A stretch of 64,000 bases of DNA from Emydura subglobosa. Its lineage: Eukaryota; Chordata; Testudines; Chelidae. The stretch covers positions 21,392,689-21,456,688 of the forward strand of contig ML679956.1 in NCBI GenBank assembly GCA_007922225.1, written 5' to 3'. The notes under the pieces are model-generated. The model was given only the letters and a program-made list of their open reading frames with translations, ran no database searches and was not told the DNA's origin. Within the stretch, counting starts at the first letter, position 1; the number at the start of each line of letters is the position of its first letter. This document shows, piece by piece, positions 1-12,239 of the stretch. The position numbers and the translations under genes are program-made.

Positions 1-608
1 TATTGCAGGAGTAGGAGCAATTGTTGAGACAGAGAGAGAGGTCCCCACATCTAGCTAGTTAACCTTCCTTCCTAAAGGGAAGGCATTCTAGGAGTGGTGA
101 TTAATGGATTTTCTTGTTGTGTCAACTTTCTTGGACCAGGTTCATAAAACATTTCAAATGTTTCAAGGTCAGTCTCAGTTTCCACAGGTCCAAGATTCAG
201 TATGAACATTTCACCCAGGTCTACTCGTGATATACCAGAGACATCAGAGCAGATTGTCTGCTGCATGTAAGTGCAGCACACAACTAAGGCAGGGTGCTAT
301 CTCCTGCTATGAGCACCTAAGTGTTACTGAAAATGATTCTCTGAGCGATGGAGATGATGGAAGATTGACTGGAAAGTAGATACCAGCGCCTCTAGTTTAT
401 CAGAATGGGTTTGTTGGAGGCTCTTGAAGAAACCATGATACAAGAACTGTCTGTGAGTCTGCAGGTGCTAAGCTGAAGAATGTGAAAGTTCTTTCCAGGC
501 CCATAGTAAAACACAAAAATTGAGCTATATGAAATAACCTAGTTATCTTACTCCATTTCCTAGTCAATGGGTGCTAACAGACATAAAGGCCATCGCCACA
601 ATTGGCAC
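1..608. other. unique sequence, nothing recognised
   Basis: No repeat, RNA gene or convincing coding segment was seen. A 69-codon open frame on the minus strand (72-281) has no recognisable motif and is treated as chance. Confidence 0.5.
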
Positions 609-611
609 TAA

Positions 612-905
612 GGGTCTGTCTACACTGCAGTTAGACACTCACAGCTGCCTGGGCCAGCTGACTTGGGCTGGCATGGCTCGGGCCGCAGAGTGATTTCATT
701 GTAGTGTACACACTTCCAGACTTGGGCTGTAGCCCGAGCTCTGGGACCTTCCCACCTTGCAGGATTCTAGAGACTGGGGTCCAGCCCGAGCTCAGAAGTC
801 TACACTGCAATGACACAGCCCCCCTGGTCCAAGCCTGAGTCCGATAGGCCTGAATCAGCTGGCACGGGCCAGTCATGGGTTTTTAATTGCCATGTAGACA
901 GACCC
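612..905. mobile_element. Harbinger-type MITE, 294 bp, TAA target duplication
   Basis: The ends are inverted repeats: GGGTCTGTCTACA at 612 and its complement ending at 905. Both sides are flanked by TAA (609-611 and 906-908), the 3-bp TWA duplication typical of PIF/Harbinger elements. The interior is GC-richer than its surroundings and contains smaller inverted segments around AGCCCGAGCTC. No transposase is present, so it is non-autonomous. The element resembles the GTCTACACT-ended MITEs common in turtle DNA; the superfamily is inferred from TIR and TSD. Confidence 0.7.
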
Positions 906-908
906 TAA

Positions 909-1729
909 TTACTCTTGTTAACACAGAGACCAAGGACTGAATGCCTATGGAGCCAAAACTATTCCCTCAGCACCAGACGTGGGCAATGTGCTGATGATTT
1001 CAGTGCTTTTGCTGTACCAGGACTCTAGGATGGTCAACTAAAAACTTTAAACAAACTAAATGCATATGACAAATAAAAAAATAAATAAAAACCTGACTCC
1101 CACTGAAAGCAGATCAGAGAGCCCATTATAATATGATTTTCCTCAGTCCAGGATTGGAATCCTATCTTTCTAGACATGAAAAAAGAAATGCAGATTTTGC
1201 ATTTGAAACACAGTTTATAATGTGTCTCAGGCCACAAAGCCCAAATATGCAAATGAAATGCTTTAAAAAGGAAATTTGACCACTTGGGAGTAGAAGCAGG
1301 AGTGCTGTGTTCAGCTAAAGTTTGCCTGGTTTTGGATTCAGTAAATTATGTTTCAATGGAAGACCTGAGTGACGCAAGAGACTCCTGAAAGACAAATGTC
1401 TACCTTAAATGCAGAGACAGAAATAGATGAATTAGGAAAAACATTGAGAGAAGATATTGAAGTGGCTTCTCTTTTGCCCCAGGAATTTGAATAAACTCTT
1501 TTCTCCTTGCTTTTTGCCTGCTCTCATTTATATGGATAACAAGAATATCCAGAGCTGTTATATTTAATTATAAAAATTTTGGAAGTGATGTTAGACCTCA
1601 TCCCTTCAGGGCTTAAACTAATCTGTAACTCTAAGAGATAAATTAAGATCTAATGTGGACAGCAGATTATCCCACATTTGTCTATATGAATAATGGATTT
1701 TTGGATTGCTGGCAATACCGGGGGGGAAA
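909..1729. other. AT-rich unique sequence
   Basis: Nothing recognised beyond a short A-rich run near 1072-1090 (AAATAAAAAAATAAATAAAA). Confidence 0.5.
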
Positions 1730-2040
1730 TCATTTCAAATCACCCTGGAAACAAGATTTTTAGAAAATTTTGGTGAATCAAAAAAATGTATATATTTCAG
1801 AGTGAACCAAATGTTTGGTTTGACCTGAAACTAAATGTTTCATTTAGACTTAAAGCTTTTTTTAAGGTTTTTAAATTTAAAAAAAACAAAAACAAAACCT
1901 TAAAGGAAATTTTCAAATGAAACATCATCTTGAATGAAAAAATCAAAACATTTTGACAGAAATTTCTAAAATGTTTCAATCAGTGTAAATCGGCATGTTT
2001 CACCGAAAAAAATTCAGTCAAAACATTTTGCCCAGTTCTA
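1730..2040. mobile_element. A/T-rich MITE relic ending GCCCAGTTCTAG
   Basis: The block is rich in AAAATTTT and GAAACAT words and ends in TTTTGCCCAGTTCTA. That end resembles the better preserved hAT-like element at 45912-46336. The left end is not clear, so the start is approximate. Related A/T-rich relics lie at 8850-9078 and 44820-44935. No coding capacity is present. The class is inferred from the shared terminus. Confidence 0.4.
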
Positions 2041-2135
2041 GTTCTTACACCTTCCTCTGAAGTATCTGGTACTGGCCACTTTTGGAGACAAGATACTGGA
2101 CTTGGTGGATTTTAATTCTGATCCAGTAACAGAAA
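2041..2135 (+). mobile_element. CR1 LINE 3' tail fragment
   Basis: The sequence matches the CR1 tail seen better preserved at 17460-17566: a CTCTGAAG-CACCTGGCA-like start, then GGCCACT, ACAAGATACTGG and a degraded GACCCAGTATGG. It lies directly next to the A/T-rich relic ending at 2040. It is strongly 5' truncated and lacks the final TTCTTATG repeat. Confidence 0.65.
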
Positions 2136-3774
2136 ACTGTAGGAAATTAGCGACATTGGAGACCATAAGTGAGTTGTTTGGATAACCCAGATGCTGGTAA
2201 ATTGATATGGACCCTCTCTCCTTTACGTCACTGATCTGAATTTGATCAGTACAAACACTCATAAAAATGTTTACATCTGATAAGTATATGACTGACTTGT
2301 ATGAAAGGAATTGGTGGTCTCAGTCTGGTTCCTAATGAACATATGTAAAGCTGTGAAAAGTCACTGTAATTAAGCAAATAGGATGGTCTTGGAGAGTGAA
2401 CTAATTTCTCACCCCCATAGGCAGTCAGTCTATCTCCAGGCTAACCCACATTACCACATGAAGAAGGCTGTACTACCTTTGTCTGTGCCATTCCTATTCT
2501 GTAGATAGAGGACTTCAGTCACGAGAACTGCTAAACTAGCATCTTTGATTGAACTCACTGCAAAAAGTTTTTGATTATATAGCACATTTAATAGTGAAGT
2601 CAACAGGAGCCTTTTCATTTACTTCAGTCCGCTTTGGGTCAAGGCCCAGGTGAATAAACAAGCATTTGTGGCAGGGAGAAGGCAGGTCAAGGTAAGAGTA
2701 GAGTTAGGTGTGTTTGCATCAATTAGTAGGCACAGTGATCTCAGTCACATGAAAGCTAAAACCTGGAAAATAAACAAAAAATACCAAACTGATTATAAAA
2801 TGCTGTTGTCCTCGCTATGCAGTGCTCTTCCACTTCTGACTGTCAATCAGGATAAATTCCAGTATTTAATCAATTGGTTTTTTTCATCTTTTGAATTTTG
2901 AGACCTAAAAGAGCTCCCTTTTATTTGGAGGGCTGGGCTGTTCTTTTATCATAGGCTGTGCATTTAGGTGAATTGGTGTATGTAAGAAACAATGAACTGA
3001 ATATAAATGTAACATAAGAAGTGAACAGACATGAGTAACTCTTTGTTTTGAGTAACTGCTTGCTTTCAAGAAATAAATTATTCATTCACTTCTATCAAGG
3101 TAAAGTCAAGAGAGATGGACACAATGGCCAGAGTAGATGTCAGTGAACAATGAATGAAAGGTTTAGACCTTTTGTGAGCTCTGTGACTTTCATGTGCTTG
3201 CGATAAAAGTTATTGACCAACAGCTGTGATTCGACCCTACCATACACAAACATCAAGTGTACATTGTTATTTGAATGCCAAGTGTTATTTGAATGCCAAG
3301 AGCAACACTTTATGCAGCTATATTTCCACCTGGCCTGGTGTTCAAATATTCTTTGACTGTTTATTCTTTAGTATATAAGTCACATGTTAATGTTTCCCCT
3401 TATCTGATTGGATAAACTTTAAAAACTGGAAGAAGGAAACCAGAGAGATTCATAACAGAAATACAAAAAATTTCTATTGCACAATATATACACTTAATTT
3501 TAAGTTTTCTTTCCACAAATATTGTAGCAAACCAAACAAACCAAATATCATTTGTATGAGTATTTGTGAGAAAAGAAATTTAAAATGCAATGAACATCCT
3601 CAGAGTTTTTTATTTGGTTGAATATCATGAAAATTTAAGGTAGTCTGAAAATTGTTTCTGAACCTCACATTTGATATTCATGGTGGAACAAAATTCATTT
3701 ATCTGAATTGGATTATCGGAATGCCTTCAAAACATGTAGATAATTGGAGTTTACCTCTGTTTGCTCACTTCTGA
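2136..3774. other. unique AT-rich sequence with one small tandem duplication
   Basis: No gene or named repeat was recognised. At 3266-3300 an 18-bp unit beginning GTTATTTGAATGCCAAG is duplicated in tandem almost perfectly, a recent slippage-type event. Confidence 0.5.
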
Positions 3775-3880
3775 TTATTACTATTATTCCCCCACTTACA
3801 GACAAAGACTACAGAGCAACTCATTCTCTAAACCAGAACTAGACCTCAGGAACTCCTGGCTTTGAGTCTGATGCTTGTAA
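3775..3880 (-). repeat. MIR SINE fragment (old)
   Basis: In reverse orientation it follows the MIR core: ATTATTACTATTATTCCCCC, then an ACAGA-CAAAG-ACTACAGAGC block, and a degraded CCTCAGGAACTCCTGGCT segment. These correspond to the complement of the MIR 'cccatctgtaaaatgg' and 'gactcctgggttctg' regions. It is heavily mutated, as expected of this ancient family. Confidence 0.5.
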
Positions 3881-4257
3881 GTAGTGCCTCAAACTCTCTC
3901 ATATATTAAAGATATATTACAAGGGAGAAACTTGGAAATTCCTGTCAAAGTAAAGGGGGCAGAGGGAAAAAAAGTTTACTTTGCATAAAACACTGAACAA
4001 AAAAGAAAAGCTCTGCCTACTGTGACCTGTACATGCCTAGGTTAGCGCACCTGAAAATGCCTAGGTCAGGGCAGGCTGCAAAAAGAGAGCAGATTCTTCC
4101 AAAACTCAGGGCTAACACTAAAGTTAAATTCCACAGTTAGTTACAAACAATGCTTCTGATTCACCACACTGGTTATCAAGAAGCTAAACTTACACCACTC
4201 CCTTAAAAAAAAATGAGAGTCCTGTAGCACTTTAAAGACTAACAAATTTAATTTCTG

Positions 4258-4300
4258 CAGGCACAAGCTTTCATGGGCTGCAACCCCCTTAGTCAGATGC
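4258..4300 (-). ncRNA. degenerate hammerhead-ribozyme-like motif in PLE tail
   Basis: On the minus strand CTGACTA (4296-4290) is followed by a short hairpin GGG...CCC, then GAAA (4272-4269), then GC-TTGT-GC. This is the order of the hammerhead core (CUGANGA, stem II, GAAA, very short stem III). Penelope elements are known to carry minimal hammerheads. Here the core G of CUGANGA is replaced by U, so this copy is probably inactive. Stem I pairing is not convincing. Confidence 0.3.
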
Positions 4301-4793
4301 AAGAAATAGAAATCAGATAGGGGGTGTATATATACATCCAAGGGTAAGGAACAACAATGGGGAGGGTAGGTGTTAGCAACATCCATTCAGTTAGAGTAGA
4401 TGAGGCCTATTCACAACCATTGATTAGAAGGTGAGACTGTGTGACCAGTGACAATTACTTCTTGAAATGAGATAAACATTCCAAGTCCCTATTCAGACCC
4501 AGTTTGGTTGTGTCAAGTTTGCATATGAGTTCCAGCTCTGCAGTTTCTCACTGAAGTCTGTTTTTGGAGATTTTTTGTAGAAGTATGGCAACTTTCAAGT
4601 CAGCTAGAGTGTCCTGGGAGATTGAAGTGCTCTCCGACTGGTTTATGGATGTTACCATTTTTTATGTCTGATTTGTGTCCATTTATTTTTTTGTGTAGTG
4701 ACAGTCCGGTTTGACCAATGTATATGGCAGAGGGGCATTGCTGGCACATGATGGCATATATTACATTAGTAGATGTGCAGGTGAATGAGCTCC

Positions 4794-5168
4794 TTATGGT
4801 GTGGCTGATGTGGTTAGGACCTGTGATGGTGTCACTAGAGTCGATGTGCGGGCAGAGCTGGCAACGGGGTTGTTGCAGGGATAGGTTCCTGGGTTAGTGT
4901 TCTTGTTGTATGCTGTATGGTTGCTGGTGAGTATTTGCTTCAGGTTGGGGGGCTGTCTGTAAGCCAGGATAGGTCTGCCTCCCACGGCTTGAACGAGTGA
5001 GGGATCATCTGCTAGGATAGGTTGTAGATCCTTAATGATGTATTGCAGAGATTTTAGCTGGGGACTGTAGGTGATGGCCAGTGGTATTTTGTTATTTTCT
5101 TTGTTGGGTCTGTCCTGTAGTAGGTGACTTCTGGGTACCCATCTGGCTCTGTCAATTTGTTTCTTCAC
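4794..5168 (-). pseudogene. PLE RT thumb and linker segment
   Basis: An open stretch of 124 codons, the longest coding remnant of this element. Residues 1-60 (KKQIDRARWVPRSHLL onward) match the basic linker after the RT thumb in Penelope proteins. GRPILAYRQPPNLKQIL near residues 70-85 corresponds to the conserved 'fkqPPNL' block before the endonuclease. The frame then shifts before the GIY-YIG part at about 4750-4600. No function is expected; it is a fossil. Confidence 0.75.
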
Positions 5169-5471
5169 CTCTTCAGGTGGGTATTGTAGTTTTAATAATG
5201 TTTTATGGAGATCCTGTGGGTGTTTGTCTCTGTCTGAGGGATCAGAGCAAATTCAGTTGTATCTTAGGGCTTGGCTGTAGACAATGGATTGTGTAATGTG
5301 TCCAAGGTGGAAGCTGGAGACATGAAGATATGTATTGCCGTCAGTTGGTTTTTAGTATAGGCTGGTATTAATGTGACCATCCTTTATTTGTATTGTAATG
5401 TCCAGGAAGTGGATTTCTTGTGTGGACTGGTCCAGGCTGAGGTTGATGGTGGGGTGGAAATTATTGAAATC

Positions 5472-5657
5472 TCAGTGGAATTCTTCGAGGGACTCTTTCC
5501 CGTGGGTCCAGATGATGAAAATGTCATCAATGTAGCATAGGTAAAGGAGAGGTGCTTGGGGATGGGTTAATTGCATTTCAGACGCTGGCTCCCAATCAGC
5601 AAGTAGGTCAAGTAAGGAGATAACTATTCCCTTTACCAAAATATTCTCCTGATCCAC
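5472..5657 (-). pseudogene. PLE reverse transcriptase fragment (palm, YIDD box)
   Basis: This is an open segment of 61 codons. From about residue 43 it reads YIDDIFIIWTHGKESLEEF; YIDD is the RT catalytic box, and the IFxxW context is typical of Penelope RTs. The first ~25 residues do not look like PLE and may come from the neighbouring LTR sequence. The frame closes right after the motif. The downstream thumb (with NLSLDQSTQEIHFLD, just before 5400) continues in another frame, so at least one frameshift separates them. Confidence 0.75.
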
Positions 5658-6463
5658 AAAGGGTCAGCCACATTACCAAATCAATATAGGTTTGGTTCTT
5701 ACCCAAAATATCATGCTGCCAGCCAATCCTTTTTTAGTATCTAAAACTAAAGGTTTATAATAAAAGGAAAGAAACAAGATGAGAGATGTTAAATGATCAA
5801 AGCAATCTGACATGTACAAATGACTTCAAAGTTGATATCTATCAGATTCTTAGCAAGTACTGTGGAGTTTGCAAGCTTGTACAGTTCCTCTGGAGCACAT
5901 ACAGTACCTGGATGGGTCTGTCAGTCCTTTGTTTCACAGCTTCAGATGTACAATAGTTGATCCAGAGGTAGGAAGTGGGAATGAAAAGAAAATGGAGATT
6001 GTAAAGCTGCATTTTATAGTTTCTGCCATGTGGTTTGTACATTCAGTGTTTCAAACACAAGTTCATAGCACATGGGCAGGGAAAAGATCTTAGAGTTCCT
6101 GTCCACAGGCATGTCCCTACATGTTCTGATGACTCATTGGCATATTCCTAGGCTTCTCTCCCTGGGTTCATTTTATGATGATGGTCCTTAACTGGCCCTC
6201 AATCAGGCTGGACAGTGCTGAGGCTAATCCGTTGGGGGTGTCACCAAGTAGCATAGCATGAATTTGTGCATAACGATATATCACACATATCCATAACTTA
6301 CACTACAAAGAGGATACATACACAAACAATATTATCAAACTTAGCTAATTATAACCTTTCCAATGGTACCTGACATGGCATGTCTCATATGAATTATTGC
6401 AATTTTGCAATATTGATGTCAATAATATTATAAATGGTCACTCTAATACCAGACAGCATCACA
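5621..6463 (-). mobile_element. old LTR of an endogenous retrovirus-like element
   Basis: I recognise this sequence as a dispersed sauropsid LTR. Read on the minus strand it starts TGTGATGCTGTC at 6463. A TATA-like box TATAAAA lies at 6018-6012, and a degraded polyadenylation region lies near 5757-5751. The proximal boundary is uncertain (about 5690, with up to 70 bp of possible internal sequence before the Penelope element). No gag, pol or env remnant could be tied to it. Without the 3' partner it is best called a solo or truncated LTR. Confidence 0.5.
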
Positions 6464-8849
6464 CCTATCACACCTACCTTTTATGCATACAGGGCATATA
6501 AAACATCTGCAGCCATATACTGATATCTTTCTCACATTGTCTTCTGTGTTTTCAGTATCATTCTGATGCACCTTTTGTTACATGCTTAATATTGTTACAG
6601 GTGCAAAACTGTAATTTCAATCTTGAATGCAGTTGCACATGTGCATCAAAAGCACTGAAGGCCAAAACTCTATTACTGTACATCCATGCTGCTATCACAG
6701 ATTGTGGGTCAACAACATTTTTCTTTGCTTGCTAATGCTTTATTGTCTCTTAGTATACATTGGAATAATAATGGTAATTTATGCAGATATTTTGTATGCA
6801 TAGCAAATAATGAGAAACACCTGCAGAAATTTCCCTCCTTCTCTGAGTTCAGCAACTAATTATATTTTTAAATAATGGCTACCATTGAACACAATTATCC
6901 AAATCACTTTAAGTAATGGAATCTTTTAAAGGTGTTTCTGAAAATTTAGCACGGTTTTTAAACTCTTTATGTACAAGATGGGAGACAAAGAGTCTAGTAA
7001 GCAGTTTAGTATCCCCAAAAATATTTTTGCCAATTATAAAATCAGCTTGTGGTTTTCTCACTTCTCTGTGGCTAATATTTCTCTGCTAGTCTAGTGGAGG
7101 CCAGAGTTTCCCCCTATGGTTTACCTTCTTTATTGACATTTAGGATTGCTATATATTAAAAAAAAAGTAGAAGAAAAACAAGAATACCTACTCATTTCAG
7201 TTCAGCTGACTTACTCAGCAAATCATTGCCTGTCCAAAGCAGGGATTTGAAAGCAGAAACCAGCACAGAAAATAGCACTCTCATGAATTAGTAATCATGG
7301 ACTGCTTTAAATAAGAGCAGTGGACCAATTTGTCCCACTGTGTTAACTTAACCCTACAAGGTCTCTAGAGATATACGGTAACATCCAGCCAGCCGAGAGA
7401 TACAATATATGAGTAGAATCATATGTGTGTGTCCTTTCCAATTGTATAAATAAATGGAGCAGAACTAAATGTTGGGTGCCTCTCACTCTCCTTTAGCTTA
7501 GCAAGGGTGGTGATACCAAAATAAATGAAACAGAGGAAAGGAAAAATATATGGTAACTATGCTAATTGTCTCACAGCCTAAATTAGGTTCTCCATATCTG
7601 CTTGTAAACTGGAGAAGTAGGTCAGTTGGCCCAGTCAGAAAAAAAATGACCAAATACATTTTTAAGACAACAGCTCTTCTTCTTCTTCCTGCTTTTATTT
7701 CCAAGGTTCCAGGTGCAATGGTTGAAATAAGGGAAACAAAAATAGTTTTACATAAACCAGAGAAAGACTACAGCACAGAGAAATCCTATGAGCATCCCAT
7801 AAGAAAAGTTCTCACTCCTCTTCTTCAGTCAGCCAAACAGAGTCTTTTGAATTTCGTGTAAGGGCTATCGTTCCCCAAACCTGTAGTTCCTCTGTTGTTT
7901 ACTCTTTTGTAGGGCATCTAATTCCTTGTCTCTGTACTTCACACACTGCTTCTCTAGTTTTAAGAACAATGTATACTATGTTTTAAATACTATATAATGT
8001 TTTAAATAATTCATTTAAACACTGCCCTTCAAGGGAAGTTAAGACATGCATGGCAAATCTCACTGACTGACCCTATTTCTCGAGTCTAATGAGAACAAAG
8101 TAACCGCTTAAAAACCAAACAAAACCAAACAAATCCCCAGCAAACAGTCTAATTGAAGTCAATTTATCACAACAGGAGCAAGATCATACCCCAACTAAAG
8201 TATGACTGACCCTAGTTTTTGACTAATCTTGGGGCTTTTTTATGTTATATCACTAGGGGGCAAAAGATAGGATGTTCTTATCGGGGTTTAAATATGGTAA
8301 AAAAAAATCATTGCTACAATATAGGAGATTGTCTATTTTGTATAGTTTCTGATATTATGGTTTGTATTACAATGAAATAGAGCCACTACAAAGAGAGGGA
8401 AATTAGAATCCACCATTAAGCATGATTTTCTTATGTGAAATGAGTTGTCAGGCCAGTCCATTTCCGGGTAGCTAGGCATCATCATCACAAAATCACCCTC
8501 ATAATTGATAAGAATTGATACCTATAATGTTACTCTTTGCATAGGGGCCAAGAATTAACTACTGTCTCACCCTTAGTTGTGGTACCTCCAGAACAAGGTT
8601 AAGGCACGCTGCCAGGGCAGTCTGAGAAGCCCTTACACCTGCTGTCATGTACTATGGCCAAATTGTAGAAATTATTCTCTAGAACTCTGAGCCTGTAGGT
8701 TTTACATGCAACTCTCCCATCAGTGTAGAGCACTAGTGAGGTGACTTTGGGATTGGGGCCTTGGAATGTTAATTTCACACTTTCCATATGCAATAAATTT
8801 TCACTTTAACTTTTTTATTTTTAAATAAAATTTTACCCATAATCTTATT
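6464..8849. other. AT-rich unique sequence
   Basis: No repeat or gene was recognised in about 2.4 kb. A 103-codon plus-strand frame at 7550-7861 and the shorter frame at 8599-8793 lack motifs and splice context and are treated as chance. Short runs CCAAACAAAACCAAACAAAT occur near 8117. Confidence 0.45.
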
Positions 8850-9078
8850 GGTACAGCAGGTTGGATCATTTTACATTTTTCATGAAAAAATGGCCAAAGA
8901 AATCCATGAAAATGTTCACAGATTTTTTTCCCTTTGTTGTATTTTTCTATTTGGTTGGGGGGATGGTGTCATTGGTTTGTTTGTTTTTTATTTTTTTGAC
9001 CAGATGGTCAGACAATTTCAAGAAACATGTTGCTATATTTTTAATGGAATTTTCCCTCAACATTTTTTGACCAGCAGT
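8850..9078. mobile_element. A/T-rich MITE relic ending TTGACCAGC
   Basis: The block is rich in TTTTCATGAAAAAATGGCC-type words and stops near TTTTTTGACCAGCAGTAG. This resembles the (TT)GACCAGTTCTA terminus of the hAT-like element at 45912-46336. The left end and any target duplication are not visible. Assigned by resemblance only. Confidence 0.35.
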
Positions 9079-10219
9079 AGTTATTTGACTGGATTTTTAG
9101 CACAAGTATTGAGGTTTTCATTTATTTAAAAGAATGAGAATTTTTACAATCTTACATATTTATTACTCATTAATATTTCTATACTGCCAATAAATACAAA
9201 TCTTTATAAAATATCAAGACAAAATCCCCTAAAACTCAGCTGAAAATATTTTTTAATATTCAACCAGATCCTAAAAATTCCATCCTCACCTTTAACAATC
9301 TGAAATCAAAACTATTTTCCATTAAAATGCTTAGAAGAAGGTTTTGTATCTAGGTAAATTTGGAGATTGCAGAATGAAGGCACCCAAATGTTCTTTTGTA
9401 AGGTCAAATCCTAAAACCCATACCCAAGTAAAACTCTAATAGACATTAGTGGGTCCCGAGTCTTTTGAATAGAGACTGGCTAACCTGTCAGTGTTTGCTT
9501 CCACAAGCAGATTTCACTAGAGATGAAATTTCAAATCTGGATTTTGATTGGAATCCGTCTAACAGTGCAGATCCAGCTTTGATCCCATCTCCGAATCAAA
9601 ATGGTAGAAAGTTAATTATAAGAGCTGATGTAGACCTGTGACAGAATCTGGGGATTTGTAGTTAAAGTAAGTGGCCCTACCTGTAGAAAATATACCATGA
9701 TAGTCCCTGCTCCAACCCATGAGTGAGGATCTGCTATTCTACTGAACTGAGCAGAGGAGAAGAAAGCAGTACGGCCAGCAGAGAGACAATGAGGGTAATG
9801 GCAAGACAACATTCTTTTGATTACTCTGGGAGCAGGGCGAATATGTATAATTCACTTCCCAGCAATGGTGGATGAATGTCACAGGGAGAAGGAGAAATGG
9901 TGCCTTGGTAGGTCAGGACTGTGGCTTTGGCCTAATTTCCACTTCAAATCCCAGAAGTTGAAGTTGGCTTTTTCCATCTTGCAGGATCAAACATGATCAC
10001 TAGAAACCTAAGGACAACAATGAGTAAAGCTACAAAGGAAAGGAGAATCTTGTCAATTTTATTTTACCAATTTATTTATCTTAACATGTCCCTCAAACTA
10101 ACAATATATTAGGATTTTCAGTTGTAACATGCATCTTGAAATTAAGATGAGTATTTTAATTTGGGAGAGTTTCAGTCAGAACTACACAGCACATTTATAT
10201 ATGTATCTGTAAATTTGAG
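9079..10219. other. unique sequence
   Basis: No repeat, RNA gene or coding region recognised. Confidence 0.45.
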
Positions 10220-10356
10220 GTACTTTAAAAGAAAAATCTTTCATCACTCGACATACCAAACACAATATATACATTGATATACTTCAGAGCATCATGTGTG
10301 TATATATATATTGTGCTTGGTATGTGGAGTGTTGAAAGATTTTTCTTTTAAAGTAC
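10220..10356. mobile_element. 137-bp hairpin MITE, mariner-like, TA target site
   Basis: Two arms of about 50 bp are inverted copies. The left arm begins GTACTTTAAAAGAAAAATCT at 10220; the right arm ends in its near-perfect complement at 10356, with a spacer of about 30 bp. If the TA in GGTACTTT and AAAGTACT is the duplicated target, the TIR starts CTTTAAAAGAAAAATC, which fits Tc1/mariner MITEs. The RNA would fold into one long hairpin. The superfamily is inferred; the inverted repeat is directly visible. Confidence 0.65.
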
Positions 10357-12239
10357 TGCAAAACCCTGTCATGGATTAATTCCCCAAAATGCAGTAGCTA
10401 GCAATGGCCATGAGAGGGAATCATTGTTTAACAGTTGAGGATTTGTTTCCACAATTCAGTTCGTTCAATGCAATTTCCCTCTGCTTATCTGAACCTTGCC
10501 AAATGGGATGTTCAGAAAGTAAAAGGACAGTCTCAATCCTCAGTAGAATGCCATGTTTTGAAAGCTAAATTGTTTCAACTTTTAACAAGAAGGGTACTAA
10601 AGATGGTGCTACTAATGGGATTTAGTATGATGTATGGATGGAGCCAAGTGACAGAAGCCTGATACCACAACCAGACATGACAGCAATGGACATCACAAAA
10701 GAAAGCATTCACTGTGTTTAGTACTTTCTAAAGAGAAGGAGAACTTTCCAGAGATATATTAATTTAAAACATTTTACTGTAAAACGAAAACAGCCCAGTA
10801 GTCATCAGATCACATTGTTGCCTAGCAAGTAAAAATGATGATCTGTAACTACAGCAGCAGAAACATATGCTCTGAAGTGTTCTTGTTTACAATCTCCTAG
10901 ACCCTTACACTTGGCAAAATCCAGACTAATGTGATAAAAGATATATAGAATGGCCTCTTGGAGATTACATGGCATCCTTCTGGATTCTGTCCAGCAGTTT
11001 TACTGACTGAACTACAAAATGAGTTGGAAAATATATGCTTCTTGTAGTTCCCCCTCCCTTCTTTTTAAGCAATAGAGATGAGGAATACGTTTATTGATCT
11101 TGACACTCTCCTGATTTATTAGAGTGTTGATATCCACTCCTTTTGTATAATTTGGCAAGTGATCAATAGAATTATCCTTGGTGTAGACAGTTTCAGATTG
11201 ACTGTGGCAGCAGGTATAAAAGGAATAATACCAGATTAAAGATTTAGGTGAATTAACAGTGGAATTGGACTTCAGTTTCATAGACTAGGTTGAAGAACAA
11301 TAAGTGAACTGATAATTATGACTGCAGTTCATGGGAGAAATTTTGTCAATGTGAAATATCCATTGACTGAAATTGTTTTAATCAATAAACCAAATATATA
11401 GGATTTTTTCTGCTATACTGCTAAGGTACAATTTTTTGGGACATAAAGCTAATTTGGCATGGACCCGGATAGTCAAAAAGGGGGTCATATAGTCACTGAC
11501 TTTGCAAACAATCACATGCTTAGTTGGACATGTGAGTAGTCCCACTGAATGTAATATTTTTTGCAGGATTGGGGATATAGTTTGTATGTGTTTTTTCAGG
11601 GATGATTATATAGATATTAGTCTAGCCAATAAAACTGTTCTAGAATCCACACAATACCTCTACAATTATTTAAATATATGTTGTTTTAGAAACCCACACA
11701 TTTCCTGGCCTTAATTTTGCCCTTTGTCTGAAATTAATTGCAGTTGCTTAACCACTGTCTCTAAACAAGAAAACATTCTGCATTTGATTAACAGAGAAAC
11801 CTCCTCATCAAGATTTTTTCTTTAATATTGTTTTTTTATTCTTTCATATTTTAAAATTGCAATTGATATAAGATGCTTACTAAGTAAAAAAGATCTACCA
11901 CAATTAAGCACATTCTCAAATTAGCTAAATAGTACTGTCCTTTAAACGTTTTGTTCAAAATATAAAATCCCTAAACTTAAAATGCTGTGAATTAACACTT
12001 TTTTATCATTATTATTAAGAAAAAGCTTGGCTTCTCTCTATGCTTTCAGACTGACATATTGTGTAATAAACAGCAATCAGCCTAAAGATGCTATATTAAA
12101 CAAACCAAGTTTTGTTTTGCTAAACTAAGCAAAATTAGTTGAATGCCCTAAGTAATAGTTGCTGGTATTTTTTTTCTAAATTATTTCTTCACTTGTTTTT
12201 GTGTCTATGCATAAATTAAAAATCTGCTGAAATTTATTA
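10357..12239. other. AT-rich unique sequence
   Basis: No mobile element or gene was recognised. Repeat-free AT-rich DNA continues into the candidate conserved block at 12240. Open frames here are short and motif-free. Confidence 0.45.

Larger units (their letters stand above)
4205..5620 (-). mobile_element. Penelope-like retroelement (PLE), 5' truncated
   Basis: Read on the minus strand, the order is RT palm (YIDDIFIIW at about 5535), RT thumb and linker (5168-4794, with GRPILAYRQPPNLK), then a Cys-containing segment and a GIY-YIG-type endonuclease remnant (IYIGQTG and INGHKSDI, about 4740-4650). It ends in an untranslated tail that contains TTTGTTAGTCTTTAAAG and finishes at 4205. RT followed by GIY-YIG is the hallmark order of Penelope elements. 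The 5' half, including the first RT motifs, is missing. Several stops and frame changes show it is dead. Confidence 0.88.

Noticed and set aside
7550..7861. 103-codon open frame
   Set aside because: No motif, no promoter or splice context, and composition like the surrounding AT-rich DNA.
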